This document shows positions 36,052-46,494 of a stretch of 64,000 nucleotides of DNA, in pieces. The DNA comes from Mycolicibacterium litorale. GTDB lineage: Bacteria; Actinomycetota; Actinomycetes; Mycobacteriales; Mycobacteriaceae. Position 1 is the first letter of the stretch. Every line of letters begins with the position of its first letter. The stretch lies in contig NZ_AP022586.1 in assembly GCF_010731695.1 (NCBI RefSeq), forward strand, positions 3,782,001 to 3,846,000, given 5' to 3'. The position numbers were made by a program, and so were the translations under genes. The notes beneath the pieces were generated by a model. That model worked only from the letters and a program-made list of their open reading frames with translations. It did no database searches and was not told the origin of the DNA.

Positions 36052-37181
36052 GTTCCGGTGGATCCCTCGTCGGACGGCTGATCGCCGCTCACGGTGTGCG
36101 CGGCCTCCATGAGCATCCATCCCGAGAGCTGCACGGACAGATCGCGTTCCGGGATCTCCGAGGCGTTGACGGCGCCCTCGACGGACTGGGCCTGTCGCCC
36201 GAGCGCGGTGGGCAGCTCGGCGGTGCGCTCCCAGAAGGCGGCGAACAGCGGGAGCCCATCGACGGTCTGCCGGTTGTCCCACGCCGCCTCGGCGGAGGTG
36301 AGCACGAGCCGGCGCGCGATGTCGCGGGCCGCCGTGTCCTCGGGGGTGCGTTCGGGCAATGTGGTCGCGACCAAGGCGAGGTAACGCGCGAGGATGCCGT
36401 GGAACAGGCCGCCGTCGCCGCCGCCCGCGCCCTTGAGGATGCCGTCGGGCGCCATGTGCGCGGCGACGGCGCCGACCAGCCGGCACACCCGCATGGCGTG
36501 TTCGTCGTCGCCGGTGCGTACGGCCAGCTCGGTCTCCAGGCCGAGGACCACGCCCTGGCAGTAGGTGTACTGCGCGCGCACCAGTGACCCGGCCTTGATG
36601 CCGTCGAAGACCAGCTGGGTCTCCGGATCGATGAGCACCTCGTCGATCCAGTCGGCCATCTGCTGGGCGCGCCGTAACCGGTCGTCATAACGGGCGAGGA
36701 AGATGCCTGCCGGACCGTTGGCGGGGGCGTTGAAAAATTGGTCCTGCTTGCGCCACGGGATGCCGCCGCCGTCCTCGGGCACCCAGGCGTTGACGAACTG
36801 ATCGCACAGGGTGCGTTCGGCGCGCGGTTGCGCCACACCCGCCAGCCGGTCGGCACGTTCCAGGGCGAGCGCCAGCCAGGCCATGTCGTCGTAGTAGTCG
36901 TTGACCCACCGGCCGACGTTGCGCAGGCGGTGCGCGCGGATCTGGCGGGCGATGCGCTGCCTGCGGTCCGGATTGGGATCCCGCAGCTGCGCGTCGACCA
37001 GGCAGTCCAGCAGGTGGGCCTGCCACCAGTGGTGCCAGGTCTTGAACCGCTTGTGCGGTGCGGCCGCCGGCCAGGCCACCACGCCGAGCTGGGTGCCGGG
37101 CAGTCCCCAGAGGCGTCGCAGATGCCGTTGGGTGATCGCCGCTTCGGCGCTGGCCGCACGATTGGCCCACAGCTGATCCAT
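36048..37181 (-). CDS. Glycoside hydrolase family 76-like protein (Rv0365c-like)
   Basis: This 377-residue alpha/alpha-barrel protein has the GH76 signature YYDDMAWLALALERA, in which the two aspartates are the catalytic acids of alpha-1,6-mannanases, followed by GGGIPWRKQDQFFNAPANGPAGIFLARY. No signal peptide is visible, so it would act in the cytoplasm, perhaps on mannan or lipomannan precursors. Length and content match Rv0365c. ATG at 37181 is chosen over an upstream GTG at 37199. It is divergent from a TetR gene and overlaps the downstream nhaA fusion. Confidence 0.88.
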   Translation of the reverse strand: MDQLWANRAASAEAAITQRHLRRLWGLPGTQLGVVAWPAAAPHKRFKTWHHWWQAHLLDCLVDAQLRDPNPDRRQRIARQIRAHRLRNVGRWVNDYYDDMAWLALALERADRLAGVAQPRAERTLCDQFVNAWVPEDGGGIPWRKQDQFFNAPANGPAGIFLARYDDRLRRAQQMADWIDEVLIDPETQLVFDGIKAGSLVRAQYTYCQGVVLGLETELAVRTGDDEHAMRVCRLVGAVAAHMAPDGILKGAGGGDGGLFHGILARYLALVATTLPERTPEDTAARDIARRLVLTSAEAAWDNRQTVDGLPLFAAFWERTAELPTALGRQAQSVEGAVNASEIPERDLSVQLSGWMLMEAAHTVSGDQPSDEGSTGT

Positions 37182-37235
37182 GGGTCGATCCTGCCTCACC
37201 CGCCGCGCCTCGGAAACCGGTCCGGATCAGCAGCA

Positions 37236-37253
37236 TGAGACATTAATGTCTCA
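37236..37253. promoter_or_regulatory. Perfect 18-bp palindrome, candidate TetR operator
   Basis: TGAGACATTAATGTCTCA is its own reverse complement across all 18 bases. A second weaker site, GAGA-TAC-TCTC, follows at 37257-37267. Together they fill the spacer between GH76 and the TetR gene. TACTCT (37261-37266) may be a -10 box 6 bases before the TetR ATG at 37273, predicting a leaderless mRNA that a bound repressor would block. Confidence 0.7.
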
Positions 37254-37272
37254 AATGAGATACTCTCGCTTC

Positions 37273-37815
37273 ATGGCAACCGATCGAGAGGCACTGCTGC
37301 GTGCCGCGGCGGACTTCCTCGGCCGCCGCCCGAACGCCACGCAGGACGAGATCGCGGCGGCCGTCGGGGTCAGCCGGGCCACCCTGCACCGGCACTTCGC
37401 GGGTAAGCCCGCGTTGATGGCCGCCCTCGACGAGCTGGCGATGTCGGAGATGCGGGCGGCGGTCGCATCCGCGCGGCTGCCCGAGGATTCGGCGTCCGAG
37501 GCGCTGAGCCGGCTCGTCGCCGCGTGCAGGCCCGTGTCGCCGTATCTGGCGCTGCTCTACAGCCAGAGCCAGGAACTCGACGCCGACCAGTCGATCGACG
37601 GCTGGACCGAAATCGACGCCGCGATCACCGCGTTGTTCGAACGCGGCCAGCGCACCGGCGAGTTCCGCCCCGACCTGACCGCGGCGTGGCTGACCGAGGC
37701 GCTGTACAGCCTCGTCGGCGGCGCCGGCTGGTGCATCCAGGTCGGCCGCGCGGCGAGCCGGGACTTCGAACGCATGATCACCGAACTGCTTCTGAGCGGA
37801 GTACAGAACTCATGA
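37273..37815 (+). CDS. TetR-family repressor of the adjacent MFS pump
   Basis: This 180-residue regulator has a TetR helix-turn-helix at about residues 5-50: ALLRAAADFLGRRPNATQDEIAAAVGVSRATLHRHFAGKPALMAAL is one continuous domain (recognition helix VSRATLHRHF). The C-terminal ligand-binding part is helical. It lies directly behind an 18-bp perfect palindrome and overlaps the MFS gene by ATGA, so it probably represses itself and the pump until a drug-like ligand binds. I chose ATG at 37273 because longer starts would place the operator inside the coding region. Confidence 0.9.
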   Translation: MATDREALLRAAADFLGRRPNATQDEIAAAVGVSRATLHRHFAGKPALMAALDELAMSEMRAAVASARLPEDSASEALSRLVAACRPVSPYLALLYSQSQELDADQSIDGWTEIDAAITALFERGQRTGEFRPDLTAAWLTEALYSLVGGAGWCIQVGRAASRDFERMITELLLSGVQNS

Positions 37816-39389
37816 CCCGTCGCTGGCTCGCGCTCGGCGTCCTCACCCTCGCGGTCCTCCTCATCGGGATCGACGGCACGGTGCTGGCGCTGGCGACGCC
37901 GTTCATCAGCAGCGACCTCCACACCTCGGGCACCGAGCTGCTGTGGATCGGCGACATCTACTCGTTCGTGCTCGCCAGCCTGCTCATCACGATGGGCAGC
38001 CTCGGCGACCGCATCGGCCATCGCAGGCTGCTGCTCTGTGGTGCAACGCTTTTCGCGGCGGTGTCCGTCGTCACCGCGTACGCGCCCACCGCCGAGGCAC
38101 TGATCGGCGCGCGCGCGTTGCTGGGTGTGGCAGGTGCGACGCTGGCGCCGGCCACCCTGGCGTTGATCCGCGGTATCTTCGCCGACGCCCGGCAGCGCAG
38201 CCTGGCCGTCGGCGTGTGGGCGTCGGCGTTCTCGGCCGGCGCCGCGCTCGGCCCGGTGGTGGGCGGCGTACTGCTCGAACACTTCTGGTGGGGTTCGGTG
38301 TTCCTGATCAACGTGCCGGTGATGGTGGTGTTGCTGATCGGCGGGTTGACGTTGCTGCCCGAGCACCGCAATCCCGAACCCGGGCCATGGGATCTGCCCA
38401 GCGTCGGGTTGTCGATGGCCGGCATCCTCAGCGTGGTCTACGCGATCAAGGAGACCGCGGCGCACGGCCCGCAGCTCACCGCGGCGGCGGCCGCCCTCGT
38501 CGGCGCCTCGGCATTGACGATGTTCGTGCGCAGGCAGCTGCGGCTGCCCAGTCCGCTGATCGACGTCCGGCTGTTCGCGAACCGCGCGTTCTCCGGGGTG
38601 GTCGGCGCGAATCTGCTGTCGGTGCTGGGCCTTTCGGGGCTGGTGTTCTTCCTGTCCCAGTACTTCCAGTTGGTGCAGGGCTACAGTCCGCTGGGCGCCG
38701 GGCTGGCCGAACTGCCCGCGGCGCTCACCGCCACCGTGTTCGGTGTGCTCGCCGGCTTCGCGGTGCGCCGCTGGACCCAGCGCGCCGTCCTGACGACGGG
38801 CCTGGCCATGGTCGGCGTCGCGATGGCCACGCTCACCACGATCCATCCGCACACTCCCTACCCACAGCTGGGCTTCTCGCTGTTCGTCGTCGGCGTCGGA
38901 CTCGGGCTGGCGTTCACCGTCGCCAGCGACGTCATCCTGGCGAGCGTTCCGCGGGAACGCGCTGGTGCGGCCGCCGCCGTCTCCGAGACCGCCTACGAGC
39001 TCGGGATGGCGCTGGGCATCGCGGTCATCGGGTCCATCGTGACCGGGGTGTACCGCACCCTGGCCCTGCCACCGAACCTGCCGTCGGGCATCGCCGCGCA
39101 GGCGCGTGACTCGCTGGCGGCGGCACGTGACGTCGCGGACACGCTGCCGGCCGACCAGGCCGGAATGCTGCTCGACGCGGCGCGCGAATCCTTCAGCAGC
39201 GGACTGGCGATCGCCTCGGGTGTGGGTGCGGCGCTGATGCTCAGCGCAGCGATCACGGTGTGGCTGCTGCTGCGCGACCGGCTACCAGGCTCTACTGAGG
39301 TCGGCGTGCTGGACGATCCAGGCGTGCATGGCGATCCCGGCGGCGACCGCTGCGTTGATGCTGCGTGTCGAGCCGAACGCGGCAATTGA
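37812..39389 (+). CDS. DHA2-type MFS multidrug transporter
   Basis: This is a 525-residue EmrB/QacA-like drug:H+ antiporter with 14 spans. Motif D1 is at the N-terminus (LIGIDGTVLALATPFI), motif A is GSLGDRIGHRRLLL and motif C is WASAFSAGAALGPVVGGVLLE. Its start overlaps the TetR stop (ATGA). After the last span the final ~35 residues (GSTEVGVLDD onward) are polar, Gly/Asp/Cys-rich and unlike the family; they are encoded opposite the 3' end of the trmH-like gene, a 108-base convergent overlap, so this tail probably arose by loss of an earlier stop. Confidence 0.9.
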   Translation: MTRRWLALGVLTLAVLLIGIDGTVLALATPFISSDLHTSGTELLWIGDIYSFVLASLLITMGSLGDRIGHRRLLLCGATLFAAVSVVTAYAPTAEALIGARALLGVAGATLAPATLALIRGIFADARQRSLAVGVWASAFSAGAALGPVVGGVLLEHFWWGSVFLINVPVMVVLLIGGLTLLPEHRNPEPGPWDLPSVGLSMAGILSVVYAIKETAAHGPQLTAAAAALVGASALTMFVRRQLRLPSPLIDVRLFANRAFSGVVGANLLSVLGLSGLVFFLSQYFQLVQGYSPLGAGLAELPAALTATVFGVLAGFAVRRWTQRAVLTTGLAMVGVAMATLTTIHPHTPYPQLGFSLFVVGVGLGLAFTVASDVILASVPRERAGAAAAVSETAYELGMALGIAVIGSIVTGVYRTLALPPNLPSGIAAQARDSLAAARDVADTLPADQAGMLLDAARESFSSGLAIASGVGAALMLSAAITVWLLLRDRLPGSTEVGVLDDPGVHGDPGGDRCVDAACRAERGN

Positions 39390-39926
39390 GACCGTAAGTC
39401 GCGCACCGGTTTTCGCGTCGTCGGTGATCCCGGGACCCTCTTGCCCGAAGATCATCAGGCAGTCGCGCGGAAGCGCGGTGCGTTCCAGCGGCACCGCACC
39501 GGGCACGTTGTCGACCGCGACGGCGGTCAGCCCCGCGGCCGCGGCGAAGTCCAGCAGTTCGGCGGTGCTGTCGTGGTGGCGCAACCGCTGGTAGCGGTCG
39601 GTGACCATGGCGCCCCGGCGATTCCACCGGCGCCGGCCCACGATGTGCACGGTGTCCACCGCAAAGGCGTTGGCGGTGCGGACCACCGCCCCGATGTTGG
39701 CGTCGTTGCCGAAATTCTCGATCGCGATGTGCAGCGGGTGTCTGCGCCGGTCGATGTCGGCGATGATCGCCTCGCGCGTCCAGTAGCGGTAGGCGTCCAC
39801 CACGTTGCGGGTGTCGCCGGTGCGCAACAGCTCCGGGTCGTAGCGGGGATCGTCGGGCAGCTCACCGGGCCAGGGCCCCACCCCGGGACCCTCACCCCAT
39901 TCGGTGGGGCCCGGCGCATCCGTCAT
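39282..39926 (-). CDS. TrmH/SpoU-family RNA methyltransferase
   Basis: This 214-residue SPOUT methyltransferase has the three motifs: NFGNDANIGAVVRTANAF (motif 1), LMIFGQEGPGI (motif 2) and SINAAVAAGIAMHAW (motif 3), which form the knotted SAM site. It should 2'-O-methylate a ribose in tRNA or rRNA. Position and content match Rv0380c. An extra ~50 residues precede the core. ATG at 39926 overlaps the stop of the upstream lipoprotein gene (ATGA). The 3' end overlaps the convergent MFS gene by 108 bases. Confidence 0.9.
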   Translation of the reverse strand: MTDAPGPTEWGEGPGVGPWPGELPDDPRYDPELLRTGDTRNVVDAYRYWTREAIIADIDRRRHPLHIAIENFGNDANIGAVVRTANAFAVDTVHIVGRRRWNRRGAMVTDRYQRLRHHDSTAELLDFAAAAGLTAVAVDNVPGAVPLERTALPRDCLMIFGQEGPGITDDAKTGARLTVSIAAFGSTRSINAAVAAGIAMHAWIVQHADLSRAW

Positions 39927-40816
39927 TCCAGCGTCCACAGCGCGGCGTGGGTGCCGATCACCGACACCGACGCGTACAGCAGCGCACTGTTGATCTCACC
40001 CTGGGTGCACAGTGAGGCGCGCATCGCGACCGCCTCGCGGGACGCGTCGGGCAGTACCAGCACCGATGCCCCGTATGCCGAGCATGCGTAGCTCAGTCCC
40101 TTACCGGGCAGGGAGGGTGCGGCGACGACCATCAGCGGGCCGCCGCGCCGCGTGGAGTCCTCGCGGTAGCGGCTCGCCAGGCCGTCGATGTCGAGGCCGA
40201 GCAGCATGTAGCCGTTGCCCGTGAACGCCTCCGGGTCACCCAGCGCGCTCTGGTTGAGCTGGGCGCCGTCGGCACGAAACGCCTCGAGGCTGGTGGACTT
40301 GAGCGTCAGACCGGTCTCGGTGTCGGTGGTGGGCAGCAGACCGACGGGGAACGCCGCGGCGTAGGCGACGGTGGTGCCGGGCATCCGGTCCTGCGGTGAG
40401 TACACGTAGACGCCGCGCACCTGGCTCTGGTCGCGCTGCGGGCCCAGACACACCGTGCCGCTGAGCCGGTCGGGACTCGGGGCCGCGAGCGGCGTGACGG
40501 TGAGCGCGTCGATGTTCTGGCAGCCGCCGAGCCCGTTCGTCTCGATCGGATGGACGAGCGCGCCGTACAGGCCGAATCGCAGCGACTCGGGTGCGACCGG
40601 CTCGCCGTCGCCCGAATGCGCGGCGTCCACGTCGACCAGGACGTGCTCGGCTTCGAAGCGCACGTTGGACACCGAGATGTTCCAGCCCGAGACTTGTAGT
40701 GACTCCCCGACTTTCGCGGTCGGCGCCGCGTACGTGTCCGAGGGGGCCGCTTCCTCCGAGCAGCCCGAGACCGCGACGAGCAGAACCGTCACGACGACGG
40801 CGAACAGTGCCCGCAC
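39923..40816 (-). CDS. Conserved lipoprotein (Rv0381c-like)
   Basis: This 297-residue protein has a lipoprotein signal: MRALFAVVVTVLLVAVSGC with the acylated cysteine at 19. The mature part has no enzyme motif I recognise; cysteine pairs (GGCQNID with GTVCLG; YACSAYG with ASLCTQG) may form disulfides outside the cell. It matches the place of Rv0381c, between the TrmH-like gene and the ttfA region. The stop overlaps the trmH-like start (ATGA), so the two are co-translated. Confidence 0.8.
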   Translation of the reverse strand: MRALFAVVVTVLLVAVSGCSEEAAPSDTYAAPTAKVGESLQVSGWNISVSNVRFEAEHVLVDVDAAHSGDGEPVAPESLRFGLYGALVHPIETNGLGGCQNIDALTVTPLAAPSPDRLSGTVCLGPQRDQSQVRGVYVYSPQDRMPGTTVAYAAAFPVGLLPTTDTETGLTLKSTSLEAFRADGAQLNQSALGDPEAFTGNGYMLLGLDIDGLASRYREDSTRRGGPLMVVAAPSLPGKGLSYACSAYGASVLVLPDASREAVAMRASLCTQGEINSALLYASVSVIGTHAALWTLE

Positions 40817-40822
40817 CGGCGA

Positions 40823-41599
40823 TCAGGTTCGGCCGCGACCGCGGCCCACGGTCCTCGTCATGGCGCGCACCAGATTGCGTGGCATCAGCCGGCTGGCGGT
40901 GGTCATCGCCTTGTACTGCAGGCTCGGCACGATCACGACCTTGTCCTTGGCGACGTCGGCGAGGCAGTCACGGACCACGTCGTCGACCTCGAGCCACATC
41001 ACGGACGGTAGACCGGACATCTCGATACCGGCCCGCTCGTGGAACTCGGTGTGAACGAAGCCGGGGCACAGGGCGTGGACCCCGACGCCGGTGCCACCGA
41101 GCCCGTTGGCGAGCCCTTCGGAGAAGGCGATCACCCATGCCTTGGACGCCGAGTACGTCGAGCCCCTGCCGGGCAGCAGGCCGGACACGCTGGCCACGTT
41201 GATGACCGTGCCCTTGTGCGCGTCGAGCATCGGCGGCAGGGCGGCGTGGGTCAGCTGCATGACGGCGGTGACGTTGACGTCGAGCTGGGACTGCAGCAGC
41301 GCGTAGTCGGCGGTCCAGAACTCGCCGGAGGTGCCGAATCCGGCGTTGTTGACCAGCACCTGAACCCCGGCGGACAACCACTCGGCGACCTTCTCGCGGC
41401 CGGCGGCGTCGGCGAGGTCGGCGGGCAGCACCTCGACGGTGGCGCCGGTCCCGGCACGCAGATCCTCGGCGAGGGCCTCGAGGCGGGTCTGGTCGCGGGC
41501 GACGAGCACCAGGTCATAGCCATCGGCGGCATAACGCCGCGCGAAGCCCTCACCGAGGCCGGAGGTCGGTCCGGTGATCAGAACGACGGGGCGTGGCAT
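40823..41599 (-). CDS. Short-chain dehydrogenase/reductase
   Basis: This 258-residue SDR has TGPTSGLG at the nucleotide site, NNAGFGTSG, catalytic serine in NVASVSGLLP and YSASKAW (YxxxK). It resembles the DltE/YqjQ-like SDRs that act on hydrophobic substrates. It lies between the lipoprotein and ttfA genes, where M. tuberculosis has pyrE (Rv0382c). It follows ttfA by 15 bases on the same strand and precedes the lipoprotein by 6 bases, so it belongs to one transcript with them. Confidence 0.88.
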   Translation of the reverse strand: MPRPVVLITGPTSGLGEGFARRYAADGYDLVLVARDQTRLEALAEDLRAGTGATVEVLPADLADAAGREKVAEWLSAGVQVLVNNAGFGTSGEFWTADYALLQSQLDVNVTAVMQLTHAALPPMLDAHKGTVINVASVSGLLPGRGSTYSASKAWVIAFSEGLANGLGGTGVGVHALCPGFVHTEFHERAGIEMSGLPSVMWLEVDDVVRDCLADVAKDKVVIVPSLQYKAMTTASRLMPRNLVRAMTRTVGRGRGRT

Positions 41600-41614
41600 C
41601 GCGTATGAGAGTAC

Positions 41615-42469
41615 TCAGCGCTGGAAGTTGGGCGACTGGTGCCCGTTGCGCGCGGGCGGGGTGCGCCGCGCGCTGTCCGGGCGAGCCGCGGGCGGGCCGT
41701 CGGGACGGCCGGCCTCGGGACGCTGGGCGTATGGCCGCGCGGGCGGGGCCGCCGGGCCGGGGCGGCCCTGCGGCGGTTCCGGCTGGCGCAGCGGCGCGGG
41801 GTTGATCGGGCGGCTCGGTGAACCGCTGCGCCTGGCCACGGCCTGCACCGAATCGGTCTGCGGGATCGGGGGCAGGACGCGGAGCAGGTCGTTGAACTGC
41901 CGCACGGTGCGCAGACCCTCGTCCCACTGGGCGCGGGTGCTGGTCACCGGCATGCTGATCAGCGTCCAGTGCTGTTCGTTCCACATGATCTCGGCGCAGT
42001 CGGGCGCGGTGTGGGCGAAGGTGACCATGCGGCGGTCGCAGGCGCGGCGGGCGGCGTCGAGGTTGGTGGAGTACACCATCCGGGGGCCGATCGCGCCGAG
42101 CAGCCAGATGTCGTTCTCCCGCGGCTCCTTGATGCCCTTGAGCCGCATGTCGACCACGACGTTGGTGCCGACCTTGCGGTGCAGCGCGATGACGGTGGCG
42201 ACGTCGTCGAGGTCGAAGATGAAGACCGCCTCGCCGCGGATCTGACCGAGCACGACGTTCTTGGCGGTGATGTCACCGACGGTGGACATCACGCCGCGTT
42301 TCCAGCGTTTGAGGATGTCGGCGGACTCGTGCTCGTAGTCGAAGCCGTGCGACTTGGCCCACGACTTGCGGCGTCGGCCGAGCCCGCGCCGACGGTCGAT
42401 GTCGACGTAGAGAAGCACGGCCGCACCCACGAAGCAGAGCGCAGACAGCGTGAACCAGAGCGGGACCAT
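41615..42469 (-). CDS. ttfA: Trehalose monomycolate transport factor A
   Basis: TtfA is an essential partner of the MmpL3 flippase in trehalose monomycolate export (M. tuberculosis Rv0383c, M. smegmatis MSMEG_0736, recalled). The 284-residue protein has an N-terminal membrane helix (3-24), a cytoplasmic alpha/beta domain (about 40-200) and a Pro/Arg-rich disordered tail (about 205-284). The length equals the 284 residues I recall for Rv0383c. The ATG at 42469 has TAGGCT seven bases upstream on the minus strand, so a leaderless start is possible. It lies beside clpB as in M. tuberculosis. Confidence 0.88.
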   Translation of the reverse strand: MVPLWFTLSALCFVGAAVLLYVDIDRRRGLGRRRKSWAKSHGFDYEHESADILKRWKRGVMSTVGDITAKNVVLGQIRGEAVFIFDLDDVATVIALHRKVGTNVVVDMRLKGIKEPRENDIWLLGAIGPRMVYSTNLDAARRACDRRMVTFAHTAPDCAEIMWNEQHWTLISMPVTSTRAQWDEGLRTVRQFNDLLRVLPPIPQTDSVQAVARRSGSPSRPINPAPLRQPEPPQGRPGPAAPPARPYAQRPEAGRPDGPPAARPDSARRTPPARNGHQSPNFQR

Positions 42470-42570
42470 CGGACCTAGCCTACTTGCTGGTACCGCTTTC
42501 GCCCGAACTCAAGTTGGTCACAACCGAGTCTCAGACGCACGTGTCCCACAAGCCACAGTGGTCAAACGCC

Positions 42571-42626
42571 GAGCAGACACAGAATCGCGTTCCCGAGGGT
42601 GTGCGGGGGCGATTCTGCGTCTGCTC
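42571..42626. terminator. Long hairpin downstream of clpB
   Basis: Two 18-base arms (42571-42588 and 42609-42626) pair with one mismatch around a 20-base loop, 11 bases after the clpB stop codon. It probably terminates clpB transcription, though no U-tract follows. The arms contain GCGATTCTG and GTCTGCTC, words that recur in mycobacterial intergenic repeats as I recall, so it may be a member of a dispersed repeat. Confidence 0.6.
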
Positions 42627-42637
42627 GCGGTGCTGTC

Positions 42638-45184
<2,547 letters not shown>

Positions 45185-45226
45185 GACACCTCCGATCGTC
45201 TGGTTGGAATGCTTCTCGCCTATGTC

Positions 45227-45252
45227 AACGCGGTCAAGGTTGAGTCTGTTCC
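45227..45252 (-). promoter_or_regulatory. SigH-like promoter of clpB
   Basis: On the minus strand GGAACA (45252-45247) is followed after 17 bases by GTT (45229-45227), which fits the SigH/SigE consensus GGAAYA-N16-18-GTT. It lies about 45 bases before the clpB start. Its -35 element is inside the spacer of the HAIR repeat, so HspR binding would block it. Confidence 0.5.
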
Positions 45253-45259
45253 GCTCAAG
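45239..45259. promoter_or_regulatory. HAIR element (HspR site) upstream of clpB
   Basis: GTTGAGT-N7-GCTCAAG matches the HspR consensus CTTGAGT-N7-ACTCAAG at 12 of 14 positions. It is about 55 bases before the clpB start and 50 bases before the divergent glycosyltransferase start, so HspR may affect both. HspR is encoded at 52039-52428. Confidence 0.8.
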
Positions 45260-45309
45260 TCTGACAAAATTCCGCGACTTCTGTCCACCGGGATGCGCAC
45301 AATCGCCGC

Positions 45310-46494
45310 GTGCACATCTGCGTCGTCGCCGCTTCGGCGCCCAGCCACATGTATCCCCACCTCGCGATGGTCCGGGAACTCGTCAGCCGAGGACACCGGG
45401 TCAGCTATGTGGTCGGCGGCCACCTCGCCGGTATCGCCTCGCCGACCGGCGCCACCGTCGTCGCCTGCTCGTCGGTGCTACCGGGCGCTCCCGGCGCCCC
45501 GACGGCATGGGCCGACGACGACCCGGTGGCCGGCATGCGACTGTTCCTCGACGAGGCGGTACACGTGCTGCCCCAGCTGCACGAGGCACTCGACGGCGAC
45601 CGTCCCGACGTGGTGCTCTACGACATCGGCGGCATGGCCGGCCCGGTGGCGGCGCAACGCTGGGGGGTGCCGTGCGCTCAGCTCTCGCCCAGTTACGTGG
45701 CGTGGGACGGCTATCACGAGGACATGGCCGATCAGTTGAGCGCGCTGTTCGACAGCCCGTCCGGCGGGGACTACCGGCGCGCGTTCGACGAGTGGCTGAC
45801 GTCGTCGGGCACGACGCTGACCTACGAACAGGTCACCGGCGCACCGCGGCGATGCCTGGTGCTCATCCCCCGCGCCCTGCAACCGAACGCCGATCGCGTC
45901 GGCGACTCCTATCGATTCGTCGGACCCTGTATCGACCCGCACCGCGAAGATCCCGGCGACTGGACGCCACCGCCCGGCGAGGGTCCTCTGCTGCTGACGG
46001 CCTTCGGCACCTCCTACACCCGGCGCCCGGACGTCTACCGCAACGCGATCGAGGGGCTGCAGGGCACCGGCTGGCGGATGGTGCTCGCCACCGGCGCCCG
46101 GATGACCGCCGACGAACTCGGACCTGTTCCCGATTGGGTGCAGGTTCGCACCGTCGTCCCTCAGCCGGCCGTGCTCGCCCATGCCGACGCCTTTCTCACC
46201 CACGCCGGAATGGGTTCGTGCACCGAGGGACTCTGGTACGGCGTGCCGATGGCCGCCGTACCGCAGGCCGTGGACCAGCCCGCGAATGCCGATCAGCTCG
46301 AGGCCGCAGGCATCGGCCGACACCTTCGCGCCGACCCGCCCACCCCGCAGGAGATCAGGGAGGCGATCATCGGTCTGGCGTCGGACCCCGTGGTCCGGTT
46401 GCGGCTCAACAGCATTCGTGAGGAGACCCGCCGCCACGGCGGACCCGCCCATGCCGCTGACGCGGTCGAGCAGGTGGCCGACGGGCGGTGGTGA
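45310..46494 (+). CDS. MGT-type UDP-glycosyltransferase (GT1)
   Basis: This 394-residue two-domain GT-B enzyme has N-terminal [22 protein letters not shown] and the C-terminal donor-binding signature [20 protein letters not shown] with [19 protein letters not shown]. It should transfer a sugar from a nucleotide sugar to a small hydrophobic acceptor such as a macrolide, sterol or lipid. The GTG at 45310 has CACAAT 6 bases upstream and no ribosome site, suggesting a leaderless mRNA. It is divergent from clpB and meets the ABM-membrane gene end to end. Confidence 0.88.
   Translation: MHICVVAASAPSHMYPHLAMVRELVSRGHRVSYVVGGHLAGIASPTGATVVACSSVLPGAPGAPTAWADDDPVAGMRLFLDEAVHVLPQLHEALDGDRPDVVLYDIGGMAGPVAAQRWGVPCAQLSPSYVAWDGYHEDMADQLSALFDSPSGGDYRRAFDEWLTSSGTTLTYEQVTGAPRRCLVLIPRALQPNADRVGDSYRFVGPCIDPHREDPGDWTPPPGEGPLLLTAFGTSYTRRPDVYRNAIEGLQGTGWRMVLATGARMTADELGPVPDWVQVRTVVPQPAVLAHADAFLTHAGMGSCTEGLWYGVPMAAVPQAVDQPANADQLEAAGIGRHLRADPPTPQEIREAIIGLASDPVVRLRLNSIREETRRHGGPAHAADAVEQVADGRW

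Noticed and set aside
42507..42513. ACTCAAG as part of a HAIR element upstream of ttfA
   Set aside because: It matches one HspR half-site, but the partner half at the required seven-base spacing is absent.
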